A stretch of 64,000 bases of DNA from Silvania hatchlandensis (lineage in GTDB: Bacteria > Pseudomonadota > Gammaproteobacteria > Enterobacterales > Enterobacteriaceae). The translations under genes and the position numbers were made by a program. A model generated the notes under the pieces. The model worked only from the letters and a program-made list of their open reading frames with translations, did no database searches and had not been told where the DNA came from. This document shows positions 48,713-56,950 of this stretch, piece by piece. The stretch covers positions 1 through 64,000 of the forward strand of contig NZ_JAMGZK010000040.1 in assembly GCF_025564065.1 (NCBI RefSeq). The letters are read 5' to 3'. How positions within the stretch are numbered: the stretch's first letter is position 1; the number at the start of each line of letters is the position of its first letter.

Positions 48713-49546
48713 GTGCCAAAAGAAAATCGTGATACCCCGCCTCACTCACTGCCCGCCGGCGTCGTGATGTGTGAGGTGCGCAGGCCCCCGCAGCTCTCAC
48801 AGCCTATCCCGGACTGGATTGCGCAGGAAGTCCCCGTTGCGCTGGTTTATAACGGTATCTCGCACGTGGTGATGATGGCCTCGCCCAAGGATCTGACCCA
48901 GTTTGCCATTGGTTTTTCGCTCTCAGAAGGCATCATCGATCATCCACAGGACATCTACGGCATGGACGTGGTGCAGGTCTGCAACGGGCTCGAAGTGCAG
49001 ATTGAACTCTCCAGCCGTCGCTTTATGGCCCTGAAGGAGCGGCGTCGTGCGCTGGCAGGCCGCACCGGGTGCGGGGTCTGCGGCGTGGAGCAGTTGAACG
49101 ACATTGGTAAACCCATCACACCGCTGCCGTTTAGCCAGACGTTCATCCTGACGAACCTCGACATGGCGTTGGAGGCGCTTCATACCGTCCAGCCCATTGG
49201 TCAGCTGAGCGGTTGTACGCACGCAGCAGCCTGGATCCTGCCGTCGGGGGAAATCGCGGGCGGGCATGAGGATGTGGGCCGGCACGTCGCGTTGGATAAA
49301 CTGCTCGGCCGTCGGGCAGGGGAAAATGAGATATGGCAGCAGGGGGCGGCGCTGGTCTCCAGCCGGGCAAGCTACGAGATGGTACAAAAAGCGGCGATGT
49401 GCGGGGTGGAGATCCTGTTTGCGGTCTCGGCCGCCACCACGCTGGCCGTTGAGGTGGCAGAACGCTGCAACCTGACGCTGGTGGGTTTCTGCAAGCCCGG
49501 CAGGGTCACGGTGTATACCCATCCGCAGCGCTTAATCACTGCTTAA
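48713..49546 (+). CDS. fdhD: formate dehydrogenase maturation sulfurtransferase FdhD
   Basis: Transfers sulfur from IscS to the molybdenum cofactor, essential for formate dehydrogenases. I choose the GTG at 48713: it gives 277 aa, the E. coli length, and has an AGGA sequence 8 bases upstream. The CxxC sulfur-carrying motif is CGVCGVEQL and the cofactor-binding region is [17 protein letters not shown]. It is divergent from fdoG. Confidence 0.95.
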   Translation: MPKENRDTPPHSLPAGVVMCEVRRPPQLSQPIPDWIAQEVPVALVYNGISHVVMMASPKDLTQFAIGFSLSEGIIDHPQDIYGMDVVQVCNGLEVQIELSSRRFMALKERRRALAGRTGCGVCGVEQLNDIGKPITPLPFSQTFILTNLDMALEALHTVQPIGQLSGCTHAAAWILPSGEIAGGHEDVGRHVALDKLLGRRAGENEIWQQGAALVSSRASYEMVQKAAMCGVEILFAVSAATTLAVEVAERCNLTLVGFCKPGRVTVYTHPQRLITA

Positions 49547-49674
49547 AGTTAAATCAATTTTTTTGAATGACAACGGCAAATCCTTCCGCTTTTCGTTTGG
49601 GGATGTGAGGGCTATTATTTATCACATCAAGGCACAACGCCTTACCCAAACAACTAATCGCAAGGATTTACATC

Positions 49675-49887
49675 ATGAAAAGCATCAAAACTTTTGTCGC
49701 TGTTATCGCTCTGGCTGCTTCTTTTGGTTCTTTCGCTGCACAGACTGTTACCGCATCCGCCAGCACCATTGATGGCGCAGAAGCCAAAATCGCCGCTCAG
49801 GCTCAGCAGGCAGGCGCATCGTCTTACACCATTACTCAGGCTTTCTCCGGTAACCGTGTGCACATGACCGCTGAACTGAACAAATAA
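49675..49887 (+). CDS. periplasmic DUF1471 (YdgH/BhsA/McbA-like) small protein
   Basis: A 70-aa secreted protein with a signal peptide (KSIKTFVAVIALAASFGSFA, mature start AQTVTAS) and one DUF1471 domain (AEAKIAAQAQQAGASSYTITQAFSGNRVHMTAEL). Such proteins are induced by stress and affect surface and biofilm properties, but the specific role is unknown. It stands alone, with AAGGAT ribosome binding site and its own terminator. Confidence 0.85.
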   Translation: MKSIKTFVAVIALAASFGSFAAQTVTASASTIDGAEAKIAAQAQQAGASSYTITQAFSGNRVHMTAELNK

Positions 49888-49904
49888 GCACATAGCATCT
49901 GTCG

Positions 49905-49931
49905 AAAGAGCGCCCTCGGGGCGCTTTTTTA
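49905..49931 (+). terminator. terminator after the DUF1471 gene
   Basis: AGCGCCC (49909-49915) and GGGCGCT (49919-49925) form a hairpin with the loop TCG, followed by six T residues. It overlaps the end of the converging azlD gene. Confidence 0.88.
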
Positions 49932-50252
49932 GTTTATGCCTGCCAGACGTAATAGCGCCGTCACCACTGCTGCCGCAACAATCACCAGAATCAACGGCAC
50001 TTTGCGCCAGGCCAGGAACACGGCAAAGGCCACACCCAGTACGCGCGCCATCCCGGCGAAATGCTCCCCTTCATAAAAGGTTGTCGCCAGCGCGACTGAA
50101 AACAGCAGCACGGTTGCGGCATCCGACAACAGCGCCTGCGAACGTTCGGAAAGAGCTAACCGGCTGCCCAGTTTGGCCCCGCCGAGGCGCATCAGATAGG
50201 TACCGGCAGACAAAATTGCGATGCCGAGAAGAAAGATGGTCATGTTTTCCAT
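49929..50252 (-). CDS. azlD: AzlD-family branched-chain amino acid exporter subunit
   Basis: A 107-aa integral membrane protein with about four hydrophobic segments, pairing with AzlC (as YgaH with YgaZ) to export branched-chain amino acids. The ATG overlaps the azlC stop by one base (TAATG), indicating coupled translation. The precise substrate is not shown by the sequence. Confidence 0.85.
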   Translation of the reverse strand: MENMTIFLLGIAILSAGTYLMRLGGAKLGSRLALSERSQALLSDAATVLLFSVALATTFYEGEHFAGMARVLGVAFAVFLAWRKVPLILVIVAAAVVTALLRLAGIN

Positions 50253-50911
50253 TATTTTTTCCTCGACGCCAGGCCAAGTAACGAGAGCAGTACCGGCAGG
50301 CCCACCGGCGCAAAGGGTACAGCGGCCAACGACAGGGCGGCACCGCTGCAGGCGCGGATAAGGGTGGTGCGATTTTTAAACGCCGGTACGACCAGCGCCA
50401 GTAAAATGGCTGGGAACACCGCGTCCAGACCAATGGTTTCGGGCTCTGGCAGCAGTTTGCCGACCAACGCCCCCAGCATCGTGCCTAGCGGCCAGATAAT
50501 CGCCACGCCCAGGCCGCAGAGCCAGTATGCGGCTTTGCGCTGCTCCAGCGTTTTTTGCGACAGACCAAATACCACGCTTTCGTCATTCATGATGTGGCAA
50601 CCCAGCAGGCCCAGTCCGCGTTTACCCACCAGCTCGCGCACGGTCACGCCAAAAGGCACGTGGCGGGCATTGACCAGTAGCCCCGCAGCCGCTGCGGCAA
50701 GCGGGTTCCCGCCGCTGGCCACAATGCCGATAAACATAAACTCGGACGCCCCCGCCAGCACGGAAACAGAGAGCAAAAACGGCACCCAAAGCGGGAAGCC
50801 ATACGCCATCGCCAGCGAGCCGTAGGACATACCCACAACACCAACCGCCAGACACACCAGTACAATTGCCTTGATGGTGTCGCCTTTAAGACTTGAGAGA
50901 GAATGCTTCAT
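50252..50911 (-). CDS. azlC: AzlC-family branched-chain amino acid exporter subunit
   Basis: A 219-aa membrane protein of the AzlC/YgaZ family with about six hydrophobic segments and the family region GASEFMFIGIVASGGNPLAAAAAGLLVNARHVPFG. It is divergent from an XRE-cupin regulator, a common genomic arrangement for azlCD. The two together form a two-gene operon. Confidence 0.88.
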   Translation of the reverse strand: MKHSLSSLKGDTIKAIVLVCLAVGVVGMSYGSLAMAYGFPLWVPFLLSVSVLAGASEFMFIGIVASGGNPLAAAAAGLLVNARHVPFGVTVRELVGKRGLGLLGCHIMNDESVVFGLSQKTLEQRKAAYWLCGLGVAIIWPLGTMLGALVGKLLPEPETIGLDAVFPAILLALVVPAFKNRTTLIRACSGAALSLAAVPFAPVGLPVLLSLLGLASRKK

Positions 50912-50925
50912 ACACTGTTAGCCAT

Positions 50926-50991
50926 ATCGAACGAATATCCATTATAATGAACGCATCAATGTCGTTTTACAAGATGAACGATTCGTTCGAT
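50926..50991. promoter_or_regulatory. operators between azlC and its XRE-cupin regulator
   Basis: ATCGAACGAAT (50926-50936) and its exact complement ATTCGTTCGAT (50981-50991) flank the start region, and the second lies in the palindrome GAACGATTCGTTC (50976-50988). A TATAAT sits at 50943-50948 between them. These are likely autoregulatory and azlC operators of the XRE-cupin protein. Confidence 0.7.
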
Positions 50992-51012
50992 TTACAGAAC
51001 AGAGGCCGTTTT

Positions 51013-51561
51013 ATGACGCAGCCAATTAGCGTGATCGCCAAAAGCCTGGTGCGGGAACGCTTGCGAACCGGACTTTCACTGGCGGAAATCGCCCGTCGTG
51101 CCGGGATCGCCAAATCCACGCTGTCGCAGCTGGAGTCCGGCAACGGCAACCCCAGCCTCGAAACGCTCTGGTCGCTGTGCGTTGCATTGGGCATTCCGTT
51201 TGCCCGTTTGCTGGAGCCGCAACAGCCCGCGACCCAGGTGATCCGCCGTGGCGAAGGCACCAAAGTGATTGCCGAGCAGGCAAACTTTGAGGCCATCCTG
51301 CTGGCGACATGCCCACCGGGCGCGCGACGTGATATCTATATGCTGATGGCGCAGCCGGGTGCGGATCGTATTTCCCATCCTCATACGCCGGGGTCGGTTG
51401 AACACATTATTGTGACTCAGGGCCGGGCGCTGGTTGGCCTGACGGACGCGCCTGAAGAGCTGGGAGAAGGGGACTACATTTGCTATCCCGCCGATCGGCC
51501 GCATATCTTCAAAGCCCTTGAGCGTGATACCTGTGCGCTGATGGTTGCTGAACAAAACTAA
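51013..51561 (+). CDS. XRE-family regulator with cupin domain
   Basis: A 182-aa protein with an N-terminal Cro/C1-type helix-turn-helix (SLAEIARRAGIAKSTLSQLESGN, about 20-42) and a C-terminal cupin domain (about 105-180; HPHTPGSVEHIIVTQGRALVGL). Start is the ATG at 51013 (MTQPISVIAK); the longer frame would run through the operator. It probably senses an amino acid or related ligand and controls azlCD and itself. The next gene, a LacI regulator, begins 20 bases after it. Confidence 0.88.
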   Translation: MTQPISVIAKSLVRERLRTGLSLAEIARRAGIAKSTLSQLESGNGNPSLETLWSLCVALGIPFARLLEPQQPATQVIRRGEGTKVIAEQANFEAILLATCPPGARRDIYMLMAQPGADRISHPHTPGSVEHIIVTQGRALVGLTDAPEELGEGDYICYPADRPHIFKALERDTCALMVAEQN

Positions 51562-51581
51562 CTTTTCAGACACGGATAATC

Positions 51582-52577
51582 ATGTCGCTTAAAGCCATTG
51601 CCAAAGAACTGGGACTTTCGGTTACCACGGTCAGCCGCGCTCTTAACGGATACGATGATGTCTCCCGCGAGACGCGCGCCCGCGTGGAAGCCGAAGCCCA
51701 GCGCCGTGGCTATCGTCCAAACACCTTTGCCCGCCGCCTGAAGATGGGCAAAATCGACGCCGTCGGGCTGGTGTTTCCGGTGCATCCGGTACCGCTCAAT
51801 AACAGCGTTTTTATGGACATGGTCGGCGAAATTAGTCACGAACTGGCGCGACATGAGATCGACTTACTGCTGATTGCCGACGACGATCTGGCCGACAAGC
51901 ACAGCTACATGCGGATGGTGCAAAGTCGCCGTGTGGATGCGCTGATTGTGGCCCACACCCTGGACCGCGATCCGCGTCTGGAGCAGCTGCAGGCCGCCGG
52001 ATTCCCTTTCCTCGCCCTCGGGCGCAGCCACCTGCCTGACCCCTATGCCTGGTTCGACTTTGACAACTATGCCGGGACGTATCAGGCGACACGTCGGCTT
52101 ATCGAGCGTGGGCATCAGCGCATCGCGCTGTTAGGGGAAAGCAACAGTCAGGCGTTTATTACCCAGCGCCGTCAGGGCTATCTTGATGCCCTGCACGAAG
52201 CGGGGCTCTCCAGCGAATGGCTGCGCATCATGCCGCCATCACGCCGCGCGGGATACACCACCACCCAGGCATTGCTGGCGCTGGATGTCGCGCCAACGGC
52301 GATCGTCACCGACTGCAACACCCACGGCGATGGTGCCGCGATGGCGCTGGCGCAGATGGGGCGCTTAACGGGCGAGAACGCCGTTTCGCTGGTGGTTTAC
52401 GACGGCCTGCCGCAGGACAGCATTGTCGATATCGACGTGGCGGCGGTGATTCAGTCCACCCGTGAGGGCGTAGGAAAACAGATCGCCGACATGGTGCGGC
52501 AGCTGATTAATGGCGACGACATCAGCCAGCTTCAGGTGCTGTGGCAACCGGATTTCTCCCCGGGCCAGACGGCTTAA
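51582..52577 (+). CDS. LacI-family repressor of alpha-galactoside genes (RafR-like)
   Basis: A 331-aa repressor with an N-terminal LacI helix-turn-helix (LKAIAKELGLSVTTVSRALN) and hinge helix (RPNTFARRLKMGK), followed by a periplasmic-binding-protein-like sensor domain. Its neighbours are an alpha-galactosidase and a LacY-type permease, the rafRAB arrangement; RafR of the E. coli raf plasmid is 335 aa. Two strong LacI-type palindromes lie directly after the gene. Confidence 0.88.
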   Translation: MSLKAIAKELGLSVTTVSRALNGYDDVSRETRARVEAEAQRRGYRPNTFARRLKMGKIDAVGLVFPVHPVPLNNSVFMDMVGEISHELARHEIDLLLIADDDLADKHSYMRMVQSRRVDALIVAHTLDRDPRLEQLQAAGFPFLALGRSHLPDPYAWFDFDNYAGTYQATRRLIERGHQRIALLGESNSQAFITQRRQGYLDALHEAGLSSEWLRIMPPSRRAGYTTTQALLALDVAPTAIVTDCNTHGDGAAMALAQMGRLTGENAVSLVVYDGLPQDSIVDIDVAAVIQSTREGVGKQIADMVRQLINGDDISQLQVLWQPDFSPGQTA

Positions 52578-52608
52578 ATTTCCCTAATTTCTAAACCCGA
52601 TCACAAAT

Positions 52609-52645
52609 CCGAAACGTTTTGGTTTTAATCCGAAACGTTTCGGAT
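52609..52645 (+). promoter_or_regulatory. two LacI-type operators at the alpha-galactosidase promoter
   Basis: ATCCGAAACGTTTCGGAT (52628-52645) is an 18-base perfect palindrome. CCGAAACGTTTTGG (52609-52622) is a near copy, centred 21 bases away (two helical turns). They are the expected binding sites for the adjacent LacI regulator. Confidence 0.85.
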
Positions 52646-52681
52646 CAACACTCAGGACATCCCGACGACAGGAGATGTCCG

Positions 52682-54805
52682 ATGCACGATTCAATTTTAC
52701 GTCTTGCCAGCGAAACGGTGGATGTGGTTATCAAAACCCACCCGTTCGCCGAAATTCTTTACTGGGGTCCGCACCTTCGCTACTTTTCGCCGCAGGATGC
52801 GTCAACCCTGTCCCGCCCGGTCGCCAACGGCAGACTGGATGTCGACCTGCCGGTAACACTGATGGCGGAACTGGCTCACGGCCTGTTTGGGGCGCCGGGC
52901 ATTGAAGGCCACCGTCAGGGGCTGGACGGCTCACCGCAGTTCCGCACCGTTGCCGTAGCGCAGGAGGGGCAAACCCTCACCGTGACTGCCGAAGATGACC
53001 ATGCGGGCCTGCGAGTAACCAGCGAAATCGCCCTCGACGGCAGCGGCGTGCTGGTGGTTCGCCACGGTCTGACCAATCTTAAGAGCCAGCCGTGGCAGGT
53101 GGATCGCCTGGCCGTTACGCTGCCGCTGGCAGAACGTTCGCGCGAAGTGATGGCGTTTCATGGCCGCTGGATCCGCGAATTCCAGCCGCATCGCCTGCTG
53201 CTGGAGCACGACAGCTTCGTTATCGAGAACCGTCGCGGCCGTTCCTCCCACGAGCACTTCCCAGGGCTTATCAGCGGCACGGCAGGTTTTAGCGAAATGG
53301 ACGGCGACGTATGGGGCGTTCACCTGGGCTGGAGCGGTAACCATCGCCTGCGCGCGGAAGCCAAAACCGACGGTCGCCGCTATTTGCAGGCCGAAGCACT
53401 GTATCTGCCGGGCGAAATGAAGGTGGAGGAGGGCGAAACCCTGTGGACGCCGCGCCTTTACGCCAGCTACTCGGCGCAGGGGCTGAACGGCATGAGCCAG
53501 CAGTTCCACCGCTATCTGCGCGACAATATTATTCGCTTCCCGGAGAACAAACCGCGCCCGGTGCATCTCAATACCTGGGAGGGGATCTACTTCAGTCACG
53601 ACCCGGAATACATCATGCGGATGGCCGAAGAAGCGGCCACGCTGGGCGTGGAGCGCTTTATCATCGACGACGGCTGGTTTAAAGGGCGCAACGACGACCA
53701 CCGCGCGCTGGGAGACTGGTATCTCGACGAGAAAAAATACCCTGACGGCCTGATGCCGGTGATCAACCACGTCAAAAACCTCGGCATGGAGTTTGGTATC
53801 TGGGTTGAACCGGAAATGATTAACCCGGATTCGGATCTGTATCGCGCGCATCCTGACTGGGTGCTGGCGCTGCCGGGGTACGCACAGGCGACCGGTCGCC
53901 ATCAGCTGGTGCTGAACCTCAATATCCCGCAGGTCTTTGATTATCTGCTGGAGCGCATGAGCTGGCTGCTGGGTGAACATCCGGTGGACTATGTGAAGTG
54001 GGATATGAACCGCGAGCTGGTGCAGCCCGGTCATCAGGGCAAAGCCGCCGCCGACGCCCAGACCCGTCAGTTCTACCGCCTGCTGGATGTGCTTGGCGAG
54101 CGCTTCCCGCAGGTGGAGTTTGAATCCTGCTCCTCCGGCGGCGGGCGTATCGATTATGAAGTGCTGACCCGCTGCCATCGCTTCTGGGCCTCGGACAACA
54201 ACGACGCGCTGGAGCGCAATACCATTCAACGCGGGATGAGCTATTTCTTCCCACCGGAGGTGATGGGGGCGCATATCGGTCATCATAAATGCCATGCCAC
54301 CTTCCGCCAGCACAGCATCGAATTCCGTGGTCTGACGGCGCTGTTTGGTCATATGGGACTGGAGCTGGATCCGCTAAGCGTGGATGAGCACGAGCGCGAC
54401 GGCTATCGCCGCTATGCAGCGCTGCACAAGCAGTGGCGCGAGGTGATCCACCACGGCACCCAGTGGCGCGTGGATATGCCTGATGCCACCACCCAGGCGC
54501 AGGGTATAGTGAGCGACGATAAGAAGCAGGGATTGTTTATTGTCAGCCAGCTACAAATGCCTGATTACACCTTGATGATGCCGCTGCGCATGCCGGGACT
54601 GGAGGCCAACGCCCGGTACCGCATCACGCTGCTCGATCACCCGAATATTCGCCTGACCGGCGAAGGCGGCCACACCATGCGCAAGCTGCCGGCGTGGATG
54701 GAAGCCCCGCAAACGGTGAGTGGCGAATGGCTGATGCAGGCGGGACTTGCGCTGCCGATTCTGGATCCGGAAACCGCCATTCTGATTGGCGTAGAACGCG
54801 TATAA
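52682..54805 (+). CDS. rafA: alpha-galactosidase, GH36 (RafA-like)
   Basis: Hydrolyses alpha-1,6-galactosides such as melibiose and raffinose in the cytoplasm. The 707-aa protein is almost the length of RafA (708). The nucleophile is Asp441 in YVKWDMNRE and the acid/base is Asp505 in WASDNNDALER; CSSGGGRIDYE is also present. Start is the ATG at 52682 (MHDSILRLAS) behind ACAGGAGA; an upstream in-frame GTG-like start would overlap the operator. No sucrose hydrolase gene follows. Confidence 0.93.
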   Translation: MHDSILRLASETVDVVIKTHPFAEILYWGPHLRYFSPQDASTLSRPVANGRLDVDLPVTLMAELAHGLFGAPGIEGHRQGLDGSPQFRTVAVAQEGQTLTVTAEDDHAGLRVTSEIALDGSGVLVVRHGLTNLKSQPWQVDRLAVTLPLAERSREVMAFHGRWIREFQPHRLLLEHDSFVIENRRGRSSHEHFPGLISGTAGFSEMDGDVWGVHLGWSGNHRLRAEAKTDGRRYLQAEALYLPGEMKVEEGETLWTPRLYASYSAQGLNGMSQQFHRYLRDNIIRFPENKPRPVHLNTWEGIYFSHDPEYIMRMAEEAATLGVERFIIDDGWFKGRNDDHRALGDWYLDEKKYPDGLMPVINHVKNLGMEFGIWVEPEMINPDSDLYRAHPDWVLALPGYAQATGRHQLVLNLNIPQVFDYLLERMSWLLGEHPVDYVKWDMNRELVQPGHQGKAAADAQTRQFYRLLDVLGERFPQVEFESCSSGGGRIDYEVLTRCHRFWASDNNDALERNTIQRGMSYFFPPEVMGAHIGHHKCHATFRQHSIEFRGLTALFGHMGLELDPLSVDEHERDGYRRYAALHKQWREVIHHGTQWRVDMPDATTQAQGIVSDDKKQGLFIVSQLQMPDYTLMMPLRMPGLEANARYRITLLDHPNIRLTGEGGHTMRKLPAWMEAPQTVSGEWLMQAGLALPILDPETAILIGVERV

Positions 54806-54849
54806 GGCCAATGGGCCGGGCAACCGGCCCTCAGTTGAGGATAAAAATA

Positions 54850-56112
54850 ATGAACACGACTGCCTGTACCCACAAAGACAATCCGAATTTCTGGATCTTC
54901 GGGTCATTCTTCTTTCTCTACTTCTTCATCATGGCGACTTGCTTTCCGTTCCTGCCGATCTGGCTGTCGGATATCATTGGCCTGAATAAAACCCATACCG
55001 GGATCGTTTTCTCCTGCATCTCGCTGTCCGCCATCTCGTTCCAGCCGGTGCTGGGGGTGGTGTCTGACAAGCTGGGGCTGAAAAAACACCTGCTGTGGAT
55101 TATCGCGGTTCTGCTGTTCTTGTTTGCTCCCTTCTTCCTCTACGTCTTCGCTCCGCTGCTGAAGGTCAATATCTGGCTGGGGGCGCTGAGCGGCGGGCTG
55201 TACATCGGTTTTGTCTTCTCGGCGGGCTCAGGGGCCATCGAGGCCTACATCGAGCGCGTGAGCCGCAACAGCTTCTTTGAATACGGCAAGGCGCGGATGT
55301 TTGGCTGTCTGGGCTGGGGGCTGTGCGCTTCTACCGGCGGGGTACTGTTCAGTATCGACCCGTCGTATGTGTTCTGGATGGGATCGGGGGCGGCGCTTGT
55401 ACTGATGTTGCTGCTGGTGATAGCCAAACCGAAGCCCAACCAGACCGCACAGGTAATGGACGCGTTAGGGGCCAACCAGCCACAGATCACCACCCGAACT
55501 GTAATCAACCTGTTCCGTCAGCGCAAAATGTGGATGTTCATTTTGTACGTGATTGGCGTGGCCTGCGTGTATGACGTGTTCGATCAGCAGTTTGCCACCT
55601 TCTTTAAAACCTTCTTCGCCACACCGGAGGAAGGCACGCGGGCATTTGGTTTTGCGACCACCGCCGGGGAGATCTGCAACGCCATTATCATGTTCTGCTC
55701 ACCGTGGATCATTAACCGTATCGGTGCCAAAAATACGCTGCTGATTGCCGGACTGATTATGGCGACGCGCATTATTGGCTCGTCGTTTGCAACTACCGCG
55801 GTTGAAGTGGTGGCCCTGAAGATGCTCCACGCGCTGGAAGTGCCGTTCCTGCTGGTGGGCGCATTTAAATACATTACGGGCGTCTTTGATACCCGCCTGT
55901 CGGCCACCATCTACCTGATTGGCTTTAACTTTGCCAAACAGCTGGCGGCGATCTTTCTCTCTGCGTTCGCCGGGAATATGTATGACCGGATCGGCTTCCA
56001 GGATACCTATCTGATGCTGGGCTGTTTTGTACTGGCGGTGACGGTGATTTCGGCGTTTACGCTGTCAAACCATCGTGCTGCTGCGACACAAAAAGTGTCT
56101 CAACCTGCGTGA
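54850..56112 (+). CDS. rafB: LacY-type oligosaccharide:H+ symporter (RafB-like)
   Basis: A 420-aa major facilitator of the oligosaccharide:H+ symporter family with 12 membrane segments. Conserved LacY residues are present: Glu in GAIEAYIERVSR, Arg in GKARMFGCLGWGL, Glu in TAGEICNA, Arg in TRIIGSSF, and His and Glu in LHALEVPFLL. It is the partner of the GH36 enzyme and probably imports alpha-galactosides. The ATG at 54850 has a GAGG ribosome binding site; the frame extends into the previous gene. Confidence 0.92.
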   Translation: MNTTACTHKDNPNFWIFGSFFFLYFFIMATCFPFLPIWLSDIIGLNKTHTGIVFSCISLSAISFQPVLGVVSDKLGLKKHLLWIIAVLLFLFAPFFLYVFAPLLKVNIWLGALSGGLYIGFVFSAGSGAIEAYIERVSRNSFFEYGKARMFGCLGWGLCASTGGVLFSIDPSYVFWMGSGAALVLMLLLVIAKPKPNQTAQVMDALGANQPQITTRTVINLFRQRKMWMFILYVIGVACVYDVFDQQFATFFKTFFATPEEGTRAFGFATTAGEICNAIIMFCSPWIINRIGAKNTLLIAGLIMATRIIGSSFATTAVEVVALKMLHALEVPFLLVGAFKYITGVFDTRLSATIYLIGFNFAKQLAAIFLSAFAGNMYDRIGFQDTYLMLGCFVLAVTVISAFTLSNHRAAATQKVSQPA

Positions 56113-56121
56113 GTCTGCATC

Positions 56122-56153
56122 CTCCCTGCGGGCGTTGGCCATCAGGGAGTTTT
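56122..56153 (+). terminator. terminator between the raf-like operon and gntR
   Basis: CTCCCTG (56122-56128) and CAGGGAG (56143-56149) form a hairpin followed by four T residues; the flanking genes converge. Confidence 0.7.
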
Positions 56154-56881
56154 CAGGTGCTTACCCAGTTGTTTTTGATTTTGAACATATCAGCGCGGTT
56201 ATAGCTGCAGGAATAGTTAAAGATAGTGCCGTCTTCTAACTTTGTTACCCCAGTGACCTTAAGCATCGGCCTGCCAGTGGGGATCTGCAACAGCGCCGAA
56301 AATTCCTCGTCGAACAGATCGCTTTCAATCACCGAGTTATAGAATTTAATTTTCTTCGCCGTTTTTTGTTCGATGTATTGATACAGAGAACCTTGCTGAA
56401 GAACAGCGACGGGAATGGCGTCAATCACCGCGCAGATTATCCATGAATCTTCAATCAGTACGGGGGTGTTATCAATGCATCTCAGGCGGCGAATAAAATG
56501 CACCGAATCACCGGGTGTCATATCGAGATGTTGAGCAATAGCCTGGGGAGCAGGCAAGATCTGTTGAGCGATAATTTGGCTGGATACGTTGCCCTGCTGA
56601 TTAAACTCCCGCGAAAAGCCGAGGATAGAATCACCAGGATGGTTGTTCAGCATAAAGACGTTATCTTCTGCGACTTTCGCCACGAACATTCCTTTGCCGT
56701 GGATCTTCTCAATAAAGCCGTCTTGCTCCAGCGCGAGCATCGCCTTTTGCAGCGTTACGCGAGTGACATTATACCGTTTCGCCAGATCGCGTTCAGAAGG
56801 GATTTTGTCACCAATAAGGTATTTCTTTTGCAGAATATCTGAGCGAATACTGTTTTTGATTTCAATATATCGAGCGACCAT
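56153..56881 (-). CDS. GntR/HutC-family regulator of the beta-glucoside genes
   Basis: A 242-aa protein with an N-terminal winged helix (PSERDLAKRYNVTRVTLQKAM, about 29-49) and a C-terminal UTRA ligand-binding domain (about 85-235). It follows the PTS permease gene and probably represses the GH4-EIIC genes until a phospho-beta-glucoside is present. Substrate identity is inferred from context. Confidence 0.88.
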   Translation of the reverse strand: MVARYIEIKNSIRSDILQKKYLIGDKIPSERDLAKRYNVTRVTLQKAMLALEQDGFIEKIHGKGMFVAKVAEDNVFMLNNHPGDSILGFSREFNQQGNVSSQIIAQQILPAPQAIAQHLDMTPGDSVHFIRRLRCIDNTPVLIEDSWIICAVIDAIPVAVLQQGSLYQYIEQKTAKKIKFYNSVIESDLFDEEFSALLQIPTGRPMLKVTGVTKLEDGTIFNYSCSYNRADMFKIKNNWVST

Positions 56882-56900
56882 TTTCTGGCTCTTAAGGATG

Positions 56901-56942
56901 AGCGACAGGGGTCAGTGTAACATGCACGCCGCCCCTGTCGCT
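56901..56942 (-). repeat. 11-bp inverted repeat upstream of the gntR gene
   Basis: AGCGACAGGGG (56901-56911) and CCCCTGTCGCT (56932-56942) are exact complements around 20 bases that include a TACACT -10-like sequence on the minus strand. It may be an operator, a hairpin attenuating transcription into gntR, or both. Confidence 0.55.
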
Positions 56943-56950
56943 GACCTGTA

